Assembly: GCA_023433345.1 (NCBI GenBank)
Contig: JAEZDA010000084.1
Span: forward strand, 18,504-82,503
Length of the DNA: 64,000 nt
Source: Bacteroidota bacterium
Lineage (GTDB): Bacteria; Bacteroidota; Bacteroidia; Chitinophagales; Chitinophagaceae
Direction: 5' to 3'
The notes under the pieces were generated by a model. It ran no database searches. It had not been told where the DNA came from and saw only the letters and a program-made list of their open reading frames with translations. A program made the translations under genes and the position numbers. Positions 33,402 to 41,274 of this stretch are shown in pieces (within the stretch, counting starts at the first letter, position 1; the number at the start of each line of letters is the position of its first letter).

Positions 33402-35204
33402 ATGAGCAGCGTAGTTTCCTTGCACGATTCACACCTACATTCCGGCCATGATGCCCATCATGAGCATCATCACCATGAAACATTTATCACAAAATATGTT
33501 TTCAGCCAGGATCATAAAACCATCGCCAAGCAGTTCCTTATTACAGGTATAATCTGGGCGATCGTAGGTGCTTTGTTTTCCGTGATCTTCCGTTTGCAAC
33601 TGGGTTTCCCGAATACTGCTTTCCCGATTCTTGAAGATCTCCTGGGCAGCTGGGCTCCGGGCGGAATTCTTTCGCCTGAATTTTACTACGCGCTGGTAAC
33701 CATGCACGGAACCATTCTCGTGTTCTTCGTACTAACGGCAGGGCTTAGTGGTACTTTTGCCAACTTCCTTATTCCTTTACAAATAGGGGCAAGGGATATG
33801 GCATCACCGATGCTGAATATGCTTAGCTATTGGTTCTTCTTCGCTGCATCAATAGTAATGGGAGCATCGCTTTTCGTGCAAACTGGTCCCGCAAGTGGTG
33901 GGTGGACGATCTATCCTCCTCTTAGTGCGCTCGGGGACGCTTCTCCGGGAAGTAAGATCGGTATGGATCTTTGGTTGATATCAATGGCTCTTTTCATTAT
34001 TTCACAATTGCTTGGTGGTTTGAATTACATCACCACCATTTTGAATATGCGTACCAAAGGCATGAGCATGACGCGCCTGCCCTTAACCATTTGGGGATTG
34101 TTCTTTACCGCTGTTCTCGGGGTATTGTCGTTCCCGGTATTGTTGTCTGGCGCTATTCTGCTGCTGTTCGACCGTAACCTTGGTACAAGCTTCTTCCTGA
34201 GCGACATCATTGTTGCCGGTAAGGTATTGCCCAATGAAGGTGGAAGCGCAATTTTGTTCCAGCACCTTTTTTGGTTCCTCGGTCACCCCGAAGTATATAT
34301 CGTAATTCTTCCCGCGATGGGAATGGCCTCCGAGATCATTTCGGTAAACAGCCGGAAACCGATCTTCGGCTATATGGCGATGGTATTTTCTTTCTTTGCG
34401 ATCACCATTCTCGCCTTCATCGTATGGGCGCATCACATGTTCGTCACGGGTATGAATCCTTTCCTTGGGTCAATATTCGTACTGCTGACCCTTCTTATCG
34501 CGGTGCCCTCGGCAATTAAGGTGTTCAACTGGCTTACCACCATCTGGCGCGGAAACATCCGCTTTTCACCTGCAATGTTATTCGCCCTGGGCTTTGTAAG
34601 CATGTTCATCAGCGGTGGCTTAACGGGGATATTTGTTGGAAATGCCGCATTGGACATACAGCTTCACGATACCTATTTCATCATTGCACACTTCCATCTT
34701 GTAATGGGTGTGGCGGCATTCTTCGGAATGTTTGCAGGTATATATCATTGGTTCCCGAAAATGTATGGCAGATATATGAATAATACGCTTGCATACATTC
34801 ACTTCTGGATCACCCTCATCGGCGCATATCTTATTTTCTGGCCTATGCACTATACCGGGTTAGCGGGTATGCCTCGCCGTTACTATGATTATTCAAACTG
34901 GGAATCATTCAAAATGTTTGAGGGCCTGAATCAATTCATAAGCATCGTGGTGATACTGGTTTTCCTTACCCAACTTCTTTTCGTTTTCAATTTCTTCTAC
35001 AGCATCTGGAAGGGAAGGAAGGTGAGAGAATTGAATCCATGGGGTGCAAATACACTTGAGTGGACAACACCTATCCGACCAGGGCACGGAAACTGGGTGG
35101 GAGAAATTCCGGAAGTTCATCGCTGGCCCTATGATTACAGTAAAGATGGAAAGGACTTCATTACACAGGTTACTCCTGTTACTGAAGATGAGAGTAAGCA
35201 TTAA
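33402..35204 (+). CDS. coxA: Cytochrome c oxidase subunit I
   Basis: A 600-residue heme-copper oxidase subunit I with twelve expected helices. The XGHPEVY motif in FLGHPEVYIVILPAMGMASE (near 287-306) marks the A1 class with the D-channel glutamate and the His-Tyr crosslink; WAHHMFVTGM supplies the CuB histidines and HDTYFIIAHFHLVMG (near 424-438) the heme ligands. The N-terminus is unusual in carrying ten histidines between residues 8 and 25, a possible copper-binding tail. It reduces oxygen to water and pumps protons in the inner membrane. It is followed by ctaB after 63 bases, including a small CCTGCC/GGCAGG palindrome. Confidence 0.96.
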   Translation: MSSVVSLHDSHLHSGHDAHHEHHHHETFITKYVFSQDHKTIAKQFLITGIIWAIVGALFSVIFRLQLGFPNTAFPILEDLLGSWAPGGILSPEFYYALVTMHGTILVFFVLTAGLSGTFANFLIPLQIGARDMASPMLNMLSYWFFFAASIVMGASLFVQTGPASGGWTIYPPLSALGDASPGSKIGMDLWLISMALFIISQLLGGLNYITTILNMRTKGMSMTRLPLTIWGLFFTAVLGVLSFPVLLSGAILLLFDRNLGTSFFLSDIIVAGKVLPNEGGSAILFQHLFWFLGHPEVYIVILPAMGMASEIISVNSRKPIFGYMAMVFSFFAITILAFIVWAHHMFVTGMNPFLGSIFVLLTLLIAVPSAIKVFNWLTTIWRGNIRFSPAMLFALGFVSMFISGGLTGIFVGNAALDIQLHDTYFIIAHFHLVMGVAAFFGMFAGIYHWFPKMYGRYMNNTLAYIHFWITLIGAYLIFWPMHYTGLAGMPRRYYDYSNWESFKMFEGLNQFISIVVILVFLTQLLFVFNFFYSIWKGRKVRELNPWGANTLEWTTPIRPGHGNWVGEIPEVHRWPYDYSKDGKDFITQVTPVTEDESKH

Positions 35205-35267
35205 TTAGTTCATTAAAATATAGTAACGATTTTCCTGCCGGGCAGGTCAGGAATTTCGGATACAGAG

Positions 35268-36191
35268 ATGGAGGAAAGGAACGATACCATAGCCAATTCA
35301 AGATCATTTGCATTGGCGAGTAAAGCGAAAGATTATTTTCAACTGATCAAATTCACTTTAAGCTTCATGGTGGTGTTCAGTTCGGTGGTTTCTTTTCTTC
35401 TCGCACCGGGTATCACTTTTCACCTGCCTACAGTTCTTTTATTATTCATTGCAGGCATGTTTATTACAGGATCTGCCAATGCTATAAACCAGGTGCTCGA
35501 ACGCGAGACGGATGCAATGATGCGACGTACTGCGGGGAGGCCGGTGGCAGCTAAGCGGATGACTGTTCAGGAAGGATACACCTTTGCCGGTGTTTGCGCA
35601 GCAGCAGGCGTGATGATGCTTTGGTATTTCTTCAACTTCACCAGCGCAGCATTAGGCCTCTTCAGTTTAATTCTGTACGGCTTCGTTTACACCTACCTGA
35701 AGAAAGTGAACAGCATTGCGGTTCTTATCGGCGCAATTCCGGGTGCGCTTCCCTGCCTGATCGGCTGGGTGGCAGCAACAAATGAATTTTCTCCCGGAGG
35801 TTGGGTGTTGTTCTTCATCCAGTTCCTTTGGCAGTTCCCACACTTTTGGGCAATTGCCTGGGTTGCACATGAAGATTATAGCAAGGCAGGGTTCAAGCTT
35901 CTTCCTAGCGATAAAGGTCCGACCAAATTCACGGCACTCCAGGCTGTTATTTACAGCATGATGATGATTCCGATAGGATTGTTGCCGCACCTGGAATTGC
36001 CCGGGGTTGCAAACTTCCCGATGAGCGGCAGCATTAGTTTGTGGATCGTTCTCATCTGCAATTTGCTTATGGTGATGCTGAGTGTGAACCTGTATTTAAA
36101 AATGGATAAGAAGGCGGCGAGATTTGTAATGTTTGGCAGTTATATATACCTGATGGTTGTTTTTTTAAGCATGTATGCGAACAAGCTTTAG
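35268..36191 (+). CDS. ctaB: Protoheme IX farnesyltransferase
   Basis: A 307-residue UbiA-family prenyltransferase that adds a farnesyl chain to heme b to give heme o, the precursor of heme a for the oxidase. It has the substrate-binding region SANAINQVLERETDAMMRRT and GRPVAAKRM (near 70-98), FVYTYLKKVNSIAVLIGAIPG (near 143-163) and DYSKAGFKLLPSD in place of the second Asp-rich loop. Eight or nine membrane helices are expected. The gene sits between coxA and the subunit III genes, so cofactor maturation is made with the enzyme that needs it. ctaA was not seen in the window. Confidence 0.94.
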   Translation: MEERNDTIANSRSFALASKAKDYFQLIKFTLSFMVVFSSVVSFLLAPGITFHLPTVLLLFIAGMFITGSANAINQVLERETDAMMRRTAGRPVAAKRMTVQEGYTFAGVCAAAGVMMLWYFFNFTSAALGLFSLILYGFVYTYLKKVNSIAVLIGAIPGALPCLIGWVAATNEFSPGGWVLFFIQFLWQFPHFWAIAWVAHEDYSKAGFKLLPSDKGPTKFTALQAVIYSMMMIPIGLLPHLELPGVANFPMSGSISLWIVLICNLLMVMLSVNLYLKMDKKAARFVMFGSYIYLMVVFLSMYANKL

Positions 36192-36218
36192 AACACTGAA
36201 AACTGATTTTTGAAAAGT

Positions 36219-36785
36219 ATGAATACTGTGGCGTTGGAACAGAGAAATAAAATTCACCCGCACAAGTTTACCTTGTGGATGGGTATTGGAAGTATACTGA
36301 TGATGTTCGCCGGTTTAACCAGTGCATTCATCGTTAAGAAAAACCAGGCGAACTGGATCACCTTTGAGATCCCGCCGATTTTTTGGTTTAGTTCTTTGGC
36401 AATTATTTTAAGCAGCATTACGGTAATCCTCGCCGGGCGCGCTTTTCGCGACAGGCAGATGAAACGTTACCGTCAGCTGTTAGTGATTACGGCATTGCTG
36501 GGTATCATCTTCGTGGTGATGCAAACAATAGGCTTCACGGACATGTGGAACCAGGGTTTAACTGTAAATGCAACAGTGTCAGTTTCCTTCCTTTACGTGA
36601 TCGTGGGGCTTCACGCTCTGCACGTGGTTGGCGGGGTGGTCGCACTGTTAATAATGGTATTAAAAGCATTCAGCAGAAAGCAAAAAATATACAGTTCGGT
36701 GCCAATTCAACTCGCGGGCACTTACTGGCACTTTGTTGATCTGCTTTGGATCTACCTGTTGGTTTTCCTGGTGATGATCAGGTAA
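36219..36785 (+). CDS. Heme-copper oxidase subunit III family protein, short form
   Basis: A 188-residue membrane protein with five predicted helices starting at ATG 36219 (MNTVALEQRNKIHPHKF); the in-frame TTG three codons earlier is less likely. It carries the subunit III signatures HKFTLWMGIGSILMMFAGLTS (near 15-35), LHALHVVGGVVAL (near 133-145) and GTYWHFVDLLWIYLLVFLVM at the C-terminus. It lacks the first two helices of classical subunit III. A second, longer subunit III gene follows 38 bases later, and the pair is typical of this cluster in Bacteroidota. Which of the two binds in the mature oxidase, or whether both do, is unknown. Confidence 0.9.
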   Translation: MNTVALEQRNKIHPHKFTLWMGIGSILMMFAGLTSAFIVKKNQANWITFEIPPIFWFSSLAIILSSITVILAGRAFRDRQMKRYRQLLVITALLGIIFVVMQTIGFTDMWNQGLTVNATVSVSFLYVIVGLHALHVVGGVVALLIMVLKAFSRKQKIYSSVPIQLAGTYWHFVDLLWIYLLVFLVMIR

Positions 36786-36823
36786 TGCGACAGATTATTT
36801 GAAAAACTTAGAACTCGATTAAT

Positions 36824-37561
36824 ATGGCAACAGGAACAATTCCTGCGGGAACAAAATGGTGGAGCGGGGGAAAAAGCCCCTACAATGCCAGCTATGGAAA
36901 GGTGATGATGTGGTACTTTCTGATGAGCGATGCCTTTACATTCGGCGCTTTTCTTATCAGCTACGGTACGGTACGGTTAAGTTCAAACTACTGGCCCGAT
37001 CCTAACCATGTGTTCAATGCATTTCCATTTGCAGGTCATGCTAACCTTCCGCTTGCATTTGTGAGTTTGATGACCTTCATTCTCATCTTTAGCTCCGTGA
37101 CAATGGTACTCGCAGTGCATGAGGGTCATAGAATGAACCGTAAAGGCGTGGAGAAATACATGATCCTCACCATCCTCGGTGGTATCGCCTTCCTTGCCTG
37201 CCAGGCATGGGAGTGGACGCATATGCTCACCGGTTCTATGGACGTATTGGTGAATGGAAAAATAGAGCAGTGGCCGACAACCGTGCTGAGAAACGCTTAT
37301 GGGCCCATGGTTGAACATAACGGGCAAATGGTGGCCACTCCGGGGCCTGCACTGTTCGGAGGATTCTTCTTCGGCATCACGGGTTTCCACGGTTTCCACG
37401 TGTTCAGTGGTGTGGTTATTAATATAATCATGTACATAAAGGTTCGCCTTGGCCATTTTGATCAACGCGGGCATTATGAAATGATCGAAAAAGCGGGCTT
37501 GTACTGGCACTTTGTAGACCTTGTATGGGTGTTCGTATTCCTTTGCTTCTACCTGATTTAA
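36824..37561 (+). CDS. coxC: Cytochrome c oxidase subunit III
   Basis: A 245-residue subunit III, longer than its upstream neighbour. Visible family blocks are SYGKVMMWYFLMSDAFTFGAF (near 23-43), FILIFSSVTMVLAVHEG (near 85-101), FLACQAWEWTHML (near 124-136), FGITGFHGFHVFSGVVINI (near 183-201) and GLYWHFVDLVWVFVFLCFYL at the end. A loop of about 30 polar residues (VNGKIEQWPTTVLRNAYGP) enters the periplasm or cytoplasm between helices. It stabilises the active site of subunit I. The gene for subunit IV follows after 24 bases. Confidence 0.92.
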   Translation: MATGTIPAGTKWWSGGKSPYNASYGKVMMWYFLMSDAFTFGAFLISYGTVRLSSNYWPDPNHVFNAFPFAGHANLPLAFVSLMTFILIFSSVTMVLAVHEGHRMNRKGVEKYMILTILGGIAFLACQAWEWTHMLTGSMDVLVNGKIEQWPTTVLRNAYGPMVEHNGQMVATPGPALFGGFFFGITGFHGFHVFSGVVINIIMYIKVRLGHFDQRGHYEMIEKAGLYWHFVDLVWVFVFLCFYLI

Positions 37562-37585
37562 TAAAAGAAACAACTAAAAAATATT

Positions 37586-38023
37586 ATGAGTCAGCATCAT
37601 TCAGTATCACCTTCTCCCGAAATCGCTTTCCCGGTTGAACACCACGGCAGCACCAAACGGATATGGAAAACCTTTTGGATCCTTTCCGTGATCACTATTG
37701 TGGAATTGGGTATCGGCCTTGCTATCTATAACATTCACAAAGGCCCTAACCCAAGCGAAATGCTGGTGATGTTCTTTAAAGGGGCAGTGTGCATCCTTAC
37801 TCTTGCGAAAGCTTATTACATCGTTGCTGTATTCATGCACCTTGGCGATGAGATAAGGAATTTTATTATGTCTGTTGTAGTTCCTTTGATGTTATTCATC
37901 TGGTTTATCATAGCATTTCTTATGGATGGAAACTCTTTTCGGGTGTTGAAAAATACCAATGCATACACTATCGAAAAAACTACAACTGCTCCCGCAGCGA
38001 TCGAAAAGGGAAAGAAAGATTAG
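37586..38023 (+). CDS. Cytochrome c oxidase subunit IV family protein
   Basis: A 145-residue protein with three membrane helices (about 31-52, 62-88 and 94-115) and the family motifs RIWKTFWILSVITIVELGIG and AKAYYIVAVFMHLGDE. It matches the prokaryotic oxidase subunit IV (COX4_pro type) that closes the coxABCD series. The C-terminal 30 residues are polar and Thr/Ala/Lys-rich. A hairpin follows within 80 bases, so the main operon may end here, before the SCO gene. Confidence 0.88.
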   Translation: MSQHHSVSPSPEIAFPVEHHGSTKRIWKTFWILSVITIVELGIGLAIYNIHKGPNPSEMLVMFFKGAVCILTLAKAYYIVAVFMHLGDEIRNFIMSVVVPLMLFIWFIIAFLMDGNSFRVLKNTNAYTIEKTTTAPAAIEKGKKD

Positions 38024-38055
38024 TAATAGTTTCCATAACCTTCATAACATAACAT

Positions 38056-38097
38056 TAAAGCCATCATTCATGAAAATGGACGATGGTTTTTTATTTT
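38056..38097 (+). terminator. Possible terminator after the oxidase genes
   Basis: AAAGCCATC and GATGGTTTT can pair (eight pairs, one G-T) around a loop of about 15 bases, followed by a T-rich run (TTTTTTATTTTT). It overlaps a TATTTTTG box at 38092-38099 that could start transcription of the SCO gene, so readthrough or a new start are both possible. Confidence 0.45.
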
Positions 38098-38099
38098 TG
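38092..38099 (+). promoter_or_regulatory. TAnnTTTG (-7) box of the SCO gene
   Basis: TATTTTTG ends 7 bases before ATG 38107, which would give a leaderless or near-leaderless transcript. It lies in the T-run of the preceding hairpin and has no -33 TTG, so chance is possible. Confidence 0.3.
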
Positions 38100-38106
38100 C
38101 AGCCTT

Positions 38107-38883
38107 ATGAGAAAGTCTGTTGTACCTGCATTATTCGTTGCGCTTTTAATTCCACTGATAAGTTATTTCCTGATCAGGCATTACGGCAAGAATGCCGCGA
38201 ATCTTCCAGGACGATATTTTTATGACAGCGTGGTTGTGAAAAGCAACGGCAATAATGATACGATCTGGCACAAGGTAAAAGACATGAGCTTTACTAACCA
38301 GATGGGAAAGCAGGTGAAACTATCCGATGCAAGAGGCAAGGTGATCGTGATGAATTTTGTATTCACCAGATGCCCGATCGTTTGCCCGGGCCTTACGAAG
38401 AGCATGAAGAAACTTCAGGACAGTTACATTAAAAATCCGGGCATTGTACAATTTATTTCCGTAACGGTAGACCCTGAGCATGACAGTGTTCCAAACCTGC
38501 GCAAATTTGCTGACCGGTTCAATGTGAACCATGACAGTTGGTGGTTCGTTACCGGTGAAAAATCCGCCATCTATGATTTTGCATTGGGAGAAATGAAAGC
38601 GAATATTGCCGACCCCGGTATTGATACAGCCTTCATTCATACAGAGGATTTTTTCCTTCTGGACACTAACAGGGTGGTAAGAGGATGGTATAGCGGGTTC
38701 GATACGATGGAGCTCGCAAAACTTGCGCACGACATTCCGGCACTAAGGCTGGAGAAAGATAAAAGTAAATCGTCACTAACGCGGATTTTGGCTCCAGCTC
38801 TGCCCGCAGTGCTAACAGGCGTAGGTGTTTTGTTTTTTGTGTTTGTTTTGTTCACCAGGAAAAAAGAAAAAAGAAATGCATGA
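38107..38883 (+). CDS. SCO1/SenC copper chaperone
   Basis: A 258-residue membrane-anchored thioredoxin-fold protein that delivers copper to the CuA site of subunit II. ATG 38107 (MRKSVVPALFVALLIPLISY) gives an N-terminal anchor. The copper-binding cysteines are in FTRCPIVCPGLTKSM (C-x3-C, near 95-110), and the third ligand is the histidine of TAFIHTEDFFLLD (near 178-190). The conserved VTVDPEHDSV and FNVNHDSWWFVTG blocks are intact. A second hydrophobic segment near the C-terminus (ILAPALPAVLTGVGVLFFVF) is additional to the usual single anchor. Its last 8 bases overlap the next gene. Confidence 0.9.
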   Translation: MRKSVVPALFVALLIPLISYFLIRHYGKNAANLPGRYFYDSVVVKSNGNNDTIWHKVKDMSFTNQMGKQVKLSDARGKVIVMNFVFTRCPIVCPGLTKSMKKLQDSYIKNPGIVQFISVTVDPEHDSVPNLRKFADRFNVNHDSWWFVTGEKSAIYDFALGEMKANIADPGIDTAFIHTEDFFLLDTNRVVRGWYSGFDTMELAKLAHDIPALRLEKDKSKSSLTRILAPALPAVLTGVGVLFFVFVLFTRKKEKRNA

Positions 38884-39427
38884 ATTACCGGCACAACAAT
38901 TAGAGAAGAATGACAGGCGCGCCCGCATCCTGATAGGGATCGTGTCTCTTATCGTTTTTTTTGCTGTCCTTTTACTGGGAAGATATTCCATCAGCGTAGA
39001 TCTTCCTTTCAATGAACACATCTTTGCATTTATCAACGCTTCGATTAATTCCTGCGTCACCTTGTTGCTGATCCTTGCGCTGCTTGCGGTGAAGCAAAGG
39101 AAATATATCCTTCACAGGAACCTCATGATTGCCGCAATGATTCTCTCAGTGCTTTTCCTGTTGAGTTATATCGCTCATCATTTGTTCACCGACCCAACAT
39201 CGTATCCACCGGAAAAAACCACGGCCCGAACGATATATTACATCCTCCTTGCCACGCACATTCCGTTGGCCGGGTTGATATTGCCAATGATATTGTTTAC
39301 GGCCTATCGGGCACTAACGGCCGAGTATACACGACATAAAAAACTTGCGCGTATTACGTGGCCTGTGTGGTTTTATGTGGCCGTATCGGGTGTGGCTATT
39401 TATTGGATGATAGAACCGTATTATTAG
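38876..39427 (+). CDS. DUF420 membrane protein, oxidase assembly-linked
   Basis: A 183-residue protein starting at ATG 38876, 8 bases before the end of the SCO gene. Five hydrophobic segments are visible (about 18-40, 55-72, 83-106, 121-146 and 156-176). Conserved features of DUF420 are VDLPFNEHIFAFINASINSC, KYILHRNLMIAAMILSVLFL and the paired histidines of YIAHHLF and LATHIPLA. The family (CtaM-like in Gram-positive bacteria) is linked to assembly of caa3/aa3 oxidases, which agrees with its place at the end of this cluster. Its stop codon TAG is the first three bases of a heptamer repeat array. Confidence 0.87.
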   Translation: MHELPAQQLEKNDRRARILIGIVSLIVFFAVLLLGRYSISVDLPFNEHIFAFINASINSCVTLLLILALLAVKQRKYILHRNLMIAAMILSVLFLLSYIAHHLFTDPTSYPPEKTTARTIYYILLATHIPLAGLILPMILFTAYRALTAEYTRHKKLARITWPVWFYVAVSGVAIYWMIEPYY

Positions 39428-39501
39428 TCGGTAGTCGGTAGTCTGTAGTCGGTAGTCTGTAGTCTGTAGTCGATAGTCTGTAGTCTGTAGTCGGTAGTCG
39501 G
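39425..39501. repeat. Heptamer array TAGTCKG, eleven units
   Basis: Eleven head-to-tail seven-base units, TAGTCGG or TAGTCTG with one TAGTCGA, run without interruption. The first unit includes the TAG stop codon of the DUF420 gene. Variation is confined to positions 6 and 7 of the unit. Confidence 0.9.
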
Positions 39502-39509
39502 TAAATCCA

Positions 39510-39558
39510 ATCGTAAATCGTAAATCGTACATCGTAAATCGTACATCGTACATCGTAA
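39510..39558. repeat. Heptamer array ATCGTAM, seven units
   Basis: Seven head-to-tail units of ATCGTAA or ATCGTAC, separated from the previous array by 8 bases and ending 6 bases before the stop of the convergent ATL gene. The two arrays together fill nearly the whole intergenic space. Confidence 0.9.
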
Positions 39559-39564
39559 ATCGGT

Positions 39565-39936
39565 TCATTCCAGCTCCTTTGCAGGATCCCAGAAGATCTC
39601 TTTAAAATTCACTACTGCATTATCCTTCACCATCACCCCTTCTTTTTTTAATAGCTCTTCCATTTGTGTCGGAGATGCAAAAAGAAGTTTACCTGTGAGA
39701 TAACCGTTTCTGTTAACAACCCTTTGCGCAGGAACTTTTGGCTTGCAATTGTGTGAAGCACTCATCGCCCAGCCCACCATTCGCGATGAAGAAGCCGAGC
39801 CCAAGTAGGATGCGATGGCACCATAGGAAGTGACTCTTCCTTTCGGAATTTGACGCGCAACATCATATACATCCTGGAAAAAATTTCGCGTGTCAGGCTT
39901 ATAGGATGGGAGTGATTTATTTTCCTTTTTCTTCAT
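39565..39936 (-). CDS. Alkyltransferase-like (ATL) protein, MGMT family
   Basis: A 123-residue protein of the MGMT DNA-binding domain family, starting at ATG 39936 (MKKKENKSLPSYK). It contains FFQDVYDVARQIPKGRVTSYG (near 18-38), IASYLGSASSSRMVGWAMSA (near 40-59) with the arginine finger, and RVVNRNGYLTGKLLF. Where methyltransferases have the acceptor P-C-H-R-V, this protein reads P-A-Q-R-V, so it cannot take an alkyl group. ATL proteins instead flag O6-alkylguanine for nucleotide excision repair. It overlaps the upstream DUF5522 gene by 20 bases, and they probably share a transcript with trmB. Confidence 0.88.
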   Translation of the reverse strand: MKKKENKSLPSYKPDTRNFFQDVYDVARQIPKGRVTSYGAIASYLGSASSSRMVGWAMSASHNCKPKVPAQRVVNRNGYLTGKLLFASPTQMEELLKKEGVMVKDNAVVNFKEIFWDPAKELE

Positions 39937-40123
39937 TTCGCTGCTTCCGTTTTTCCAGCAGTTGCTGACGCCTGGGAGGCGGAACGTTCTTATAATCATA
40001 CGGACAATTCAAACATCCGTTTCCACAACAATAGCCACGGCTCAATAAGTAAGAAGCACTCAATGCAACAAAGCCGTTTTCATTCGACCAGGGTTCATCA
40101 CCCTCATCCATTTTCTTTTTCAT
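39917..40123 (-). CDS. DUF5522 small cysteine-rich protein
   Basis: A 68-residue protein with the cysteine cluster GYCCGNGCLNCPYDYKNV (near 30-47), typical of the DUF5522 group found beside DNA repair or tRNA genes, and a Lys/Arg/Glu-rich C-terminal helix. Four cysteines suggest metal binding. It overlaps trmB upstream and the ATL gene downstream by 20 bases each if ATG 40123 is used; ATG 40111, four codons later, would reduce the first overlap to 8 bases. Function unknown. Confidence 0.8.
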   Translation of the reverse strand: MKKKMDEGDEPWSNENGFVALSASYLLSRGYCCGNGCLNCPYDYKNVPPPRRQQLLEKRKQRNEEKGK

Positions 40124-40805
40124 GAATGAATCGTTTTAGTGCTTCATCATTTTCTTCAATCGCGGGAGGAAGTGAAAATTTTATGTAATGAATTTTGTTG
40201 CTCCGGGCAATATCCATTTTCTCATAATGCGTTGTTATTGCAAGTTCATCCGAAATTTCTGTATCAGCATAAACGTCTTCAATGGATTCGGAAAGTGTGC
40301 AACCACACAGTCTGATCACCTCAAGCGTAAATCTGAACAGAACAGGTGAGTCAGTTTTAAGATGAATTTGGCCTCCGGGTTTTAATATCTGGTTGTAAAG
40401 TTGAAGAAAACGGGGATGGGTCAACCGCTTTTTCGCTTTCGATTTTCTAAGTTGCGGGTCGGGAAAGGTGATCCATATTTCAGAAACCTCCTTTTCAGCG
40501 AAATAATCAGGAAGCATTTCTATTTGTGTGCGAAGAAAAGCTGCGTTTTGATATCCCTCCTCAAGTGCTGTTTTTGCACCGATATACATCCTGTTCCCTT
40601 TCACATCCACACCAATGAAGTTCTTTTCAGGCTGCAACCTGGCTAATCCCACTGTATACTCGCCACGCCCGCAGGCCAACTCCAGTACAACGGGGTTAGA
40701 ATTCTTGAAGAACGATCCCCATTGGCCTTTCATTGACGGCGGGTATTCCAGTACGTTGGGAAAGGTTTTGATCTGGGCAAAACGGTACAATTTTTTCTGT
40801 GCCAT
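40104..40805 (-). CDS. trmB: tRNA (guanine46-N7)-methyltransferase
   Basis: A 233-residue class I SAM methyltransferase starting at ATG 40805 (MAQKKLYRFAQIKTFPNVLE). It forms m7G46 in the variable loop of tRNA. The SAM-binding motif is VLELACGRGEYTVGLA (near 42-57); NFIGVDVKGNRMYIGAKTA follows, and the tRNA-binding TrmB signature is seen in ISEIWITFPDPQLRKSKAKKRLTHPRFL (in pieces, near 109-135) and LKTDSPVLFRFTLEV. The upstream in-frame ATG at 40847 would add 14 atypical residues. It heads the minus-strand group trmB, DUF5522, ATL. Confidence 0.93.
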   Translation of the reverse strand: MAQKKLYRFAQIKTFPNVLEYPPSMKGQWGSFFKNSNPVVLELACGRGEYTVGLARLQPEKNFIGVDVKGNRMYIGAKTALEEGYQNAAFLRTQIEMLPDYFAEKEVSEIWITFPDPQLRKSKAKKRLTHPRFLQLYNQILKPGGQIHLKTDSPVLFRFTLEVIRLCGCTLSESIEDVYADTEISDELAITTHYEKMDIARSNKIHYIKFSLPPAIEENDEALKRFIHEKENG

Positions 40806-40929
40806 AATACGGGTGCAAAGGTGGGCTTTTTTGGGAAGTTGCTCCACACTATAATTATGATTTCACCAAAAAAACAGCCTTTGTATTTGAAATGATGCAT
40901 AATTTTCATAATTTGTATCGAAGAAGTAT

Positions 40930-41247
40930 ATGAGCAACGGTGATGTAATAAAAAAGTTCATTGGAGATTTTAATTTGATGCAGCCTGACGGGGTGGTAGG
41001 TTTCGCAGCAAAAATTAAGTTCCATATCAACGGTCATACAAAGACCCGTTACACTGAGGTACAAATACTTGTAGGAGATAAATTGAATACTATTTATCTC
41101 ATCAGCCCCGACCTTCCCTTTGAAGACCTTCCAGACACCTTTATGGCTAAGGCATCAACTTATAAGTACACACCTAAAGATCATCTTGCAGTTATTTCCC
41201 GCGACGAGCCTGAGAATTTCGTTGAGATTTATCCTGTGATCGTGTAA
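40930..41247 (+). CDS. Conserved-looking protein of unknown function, 105 residues
   Basis: A soluble 105-residue protein without signal peptide or membrane helix. It alternates beta-strand-like stretches (VVGFAAKIKFHINGH, YTEVQILVGDKLNTIYLISP) with a short helical part (DLPDTFMAKASTY) and ends in FVEIYPVIV. I do not recognise the family. It stands between trmB, divergent at 125 bases, and the DUF983 gene, 27 bases downstream on the same strand. Base composition matches its neighbours, with no sign of transfer. Confidence 0.7.
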   Translation: MSNGDVIKKFIGDFNLMQPDGVVGFAAKIKFHINGHTKTRYTEVQILVGDKLNTIYLISPDLPFEDLPDTFMAKASTYKYTPKDHLAVISRDEPENFVEIYPVIV

Positions 41248-41262
41248 CCAGTCACGATTTCG

Positions 41263-41270
41263 TAACTTTG
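41263..41270 (+). promoter_or_regulatory. TAnnTTTG (-7) box of the DUF983 gene
   Basis: TAACTTTG ends 4 bases before ATG 41275. If active, the transcript is leaderless. No -33 TTG is seen. Confidence 0.4.
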
Positions 41271-41274
41271 CTCA

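Noticed and set aside
39425..39558. CRISPR array
   Set aside because: The units are seven bases long with no spacers and there are no cas genes.
39314..39568. 84-codon minus-strand frame with repeated DYRLQTT peptide
   Set aside because: The periodic peptide is just the translation of the heptamer array; the frame also overlaps the DUF420 gene.
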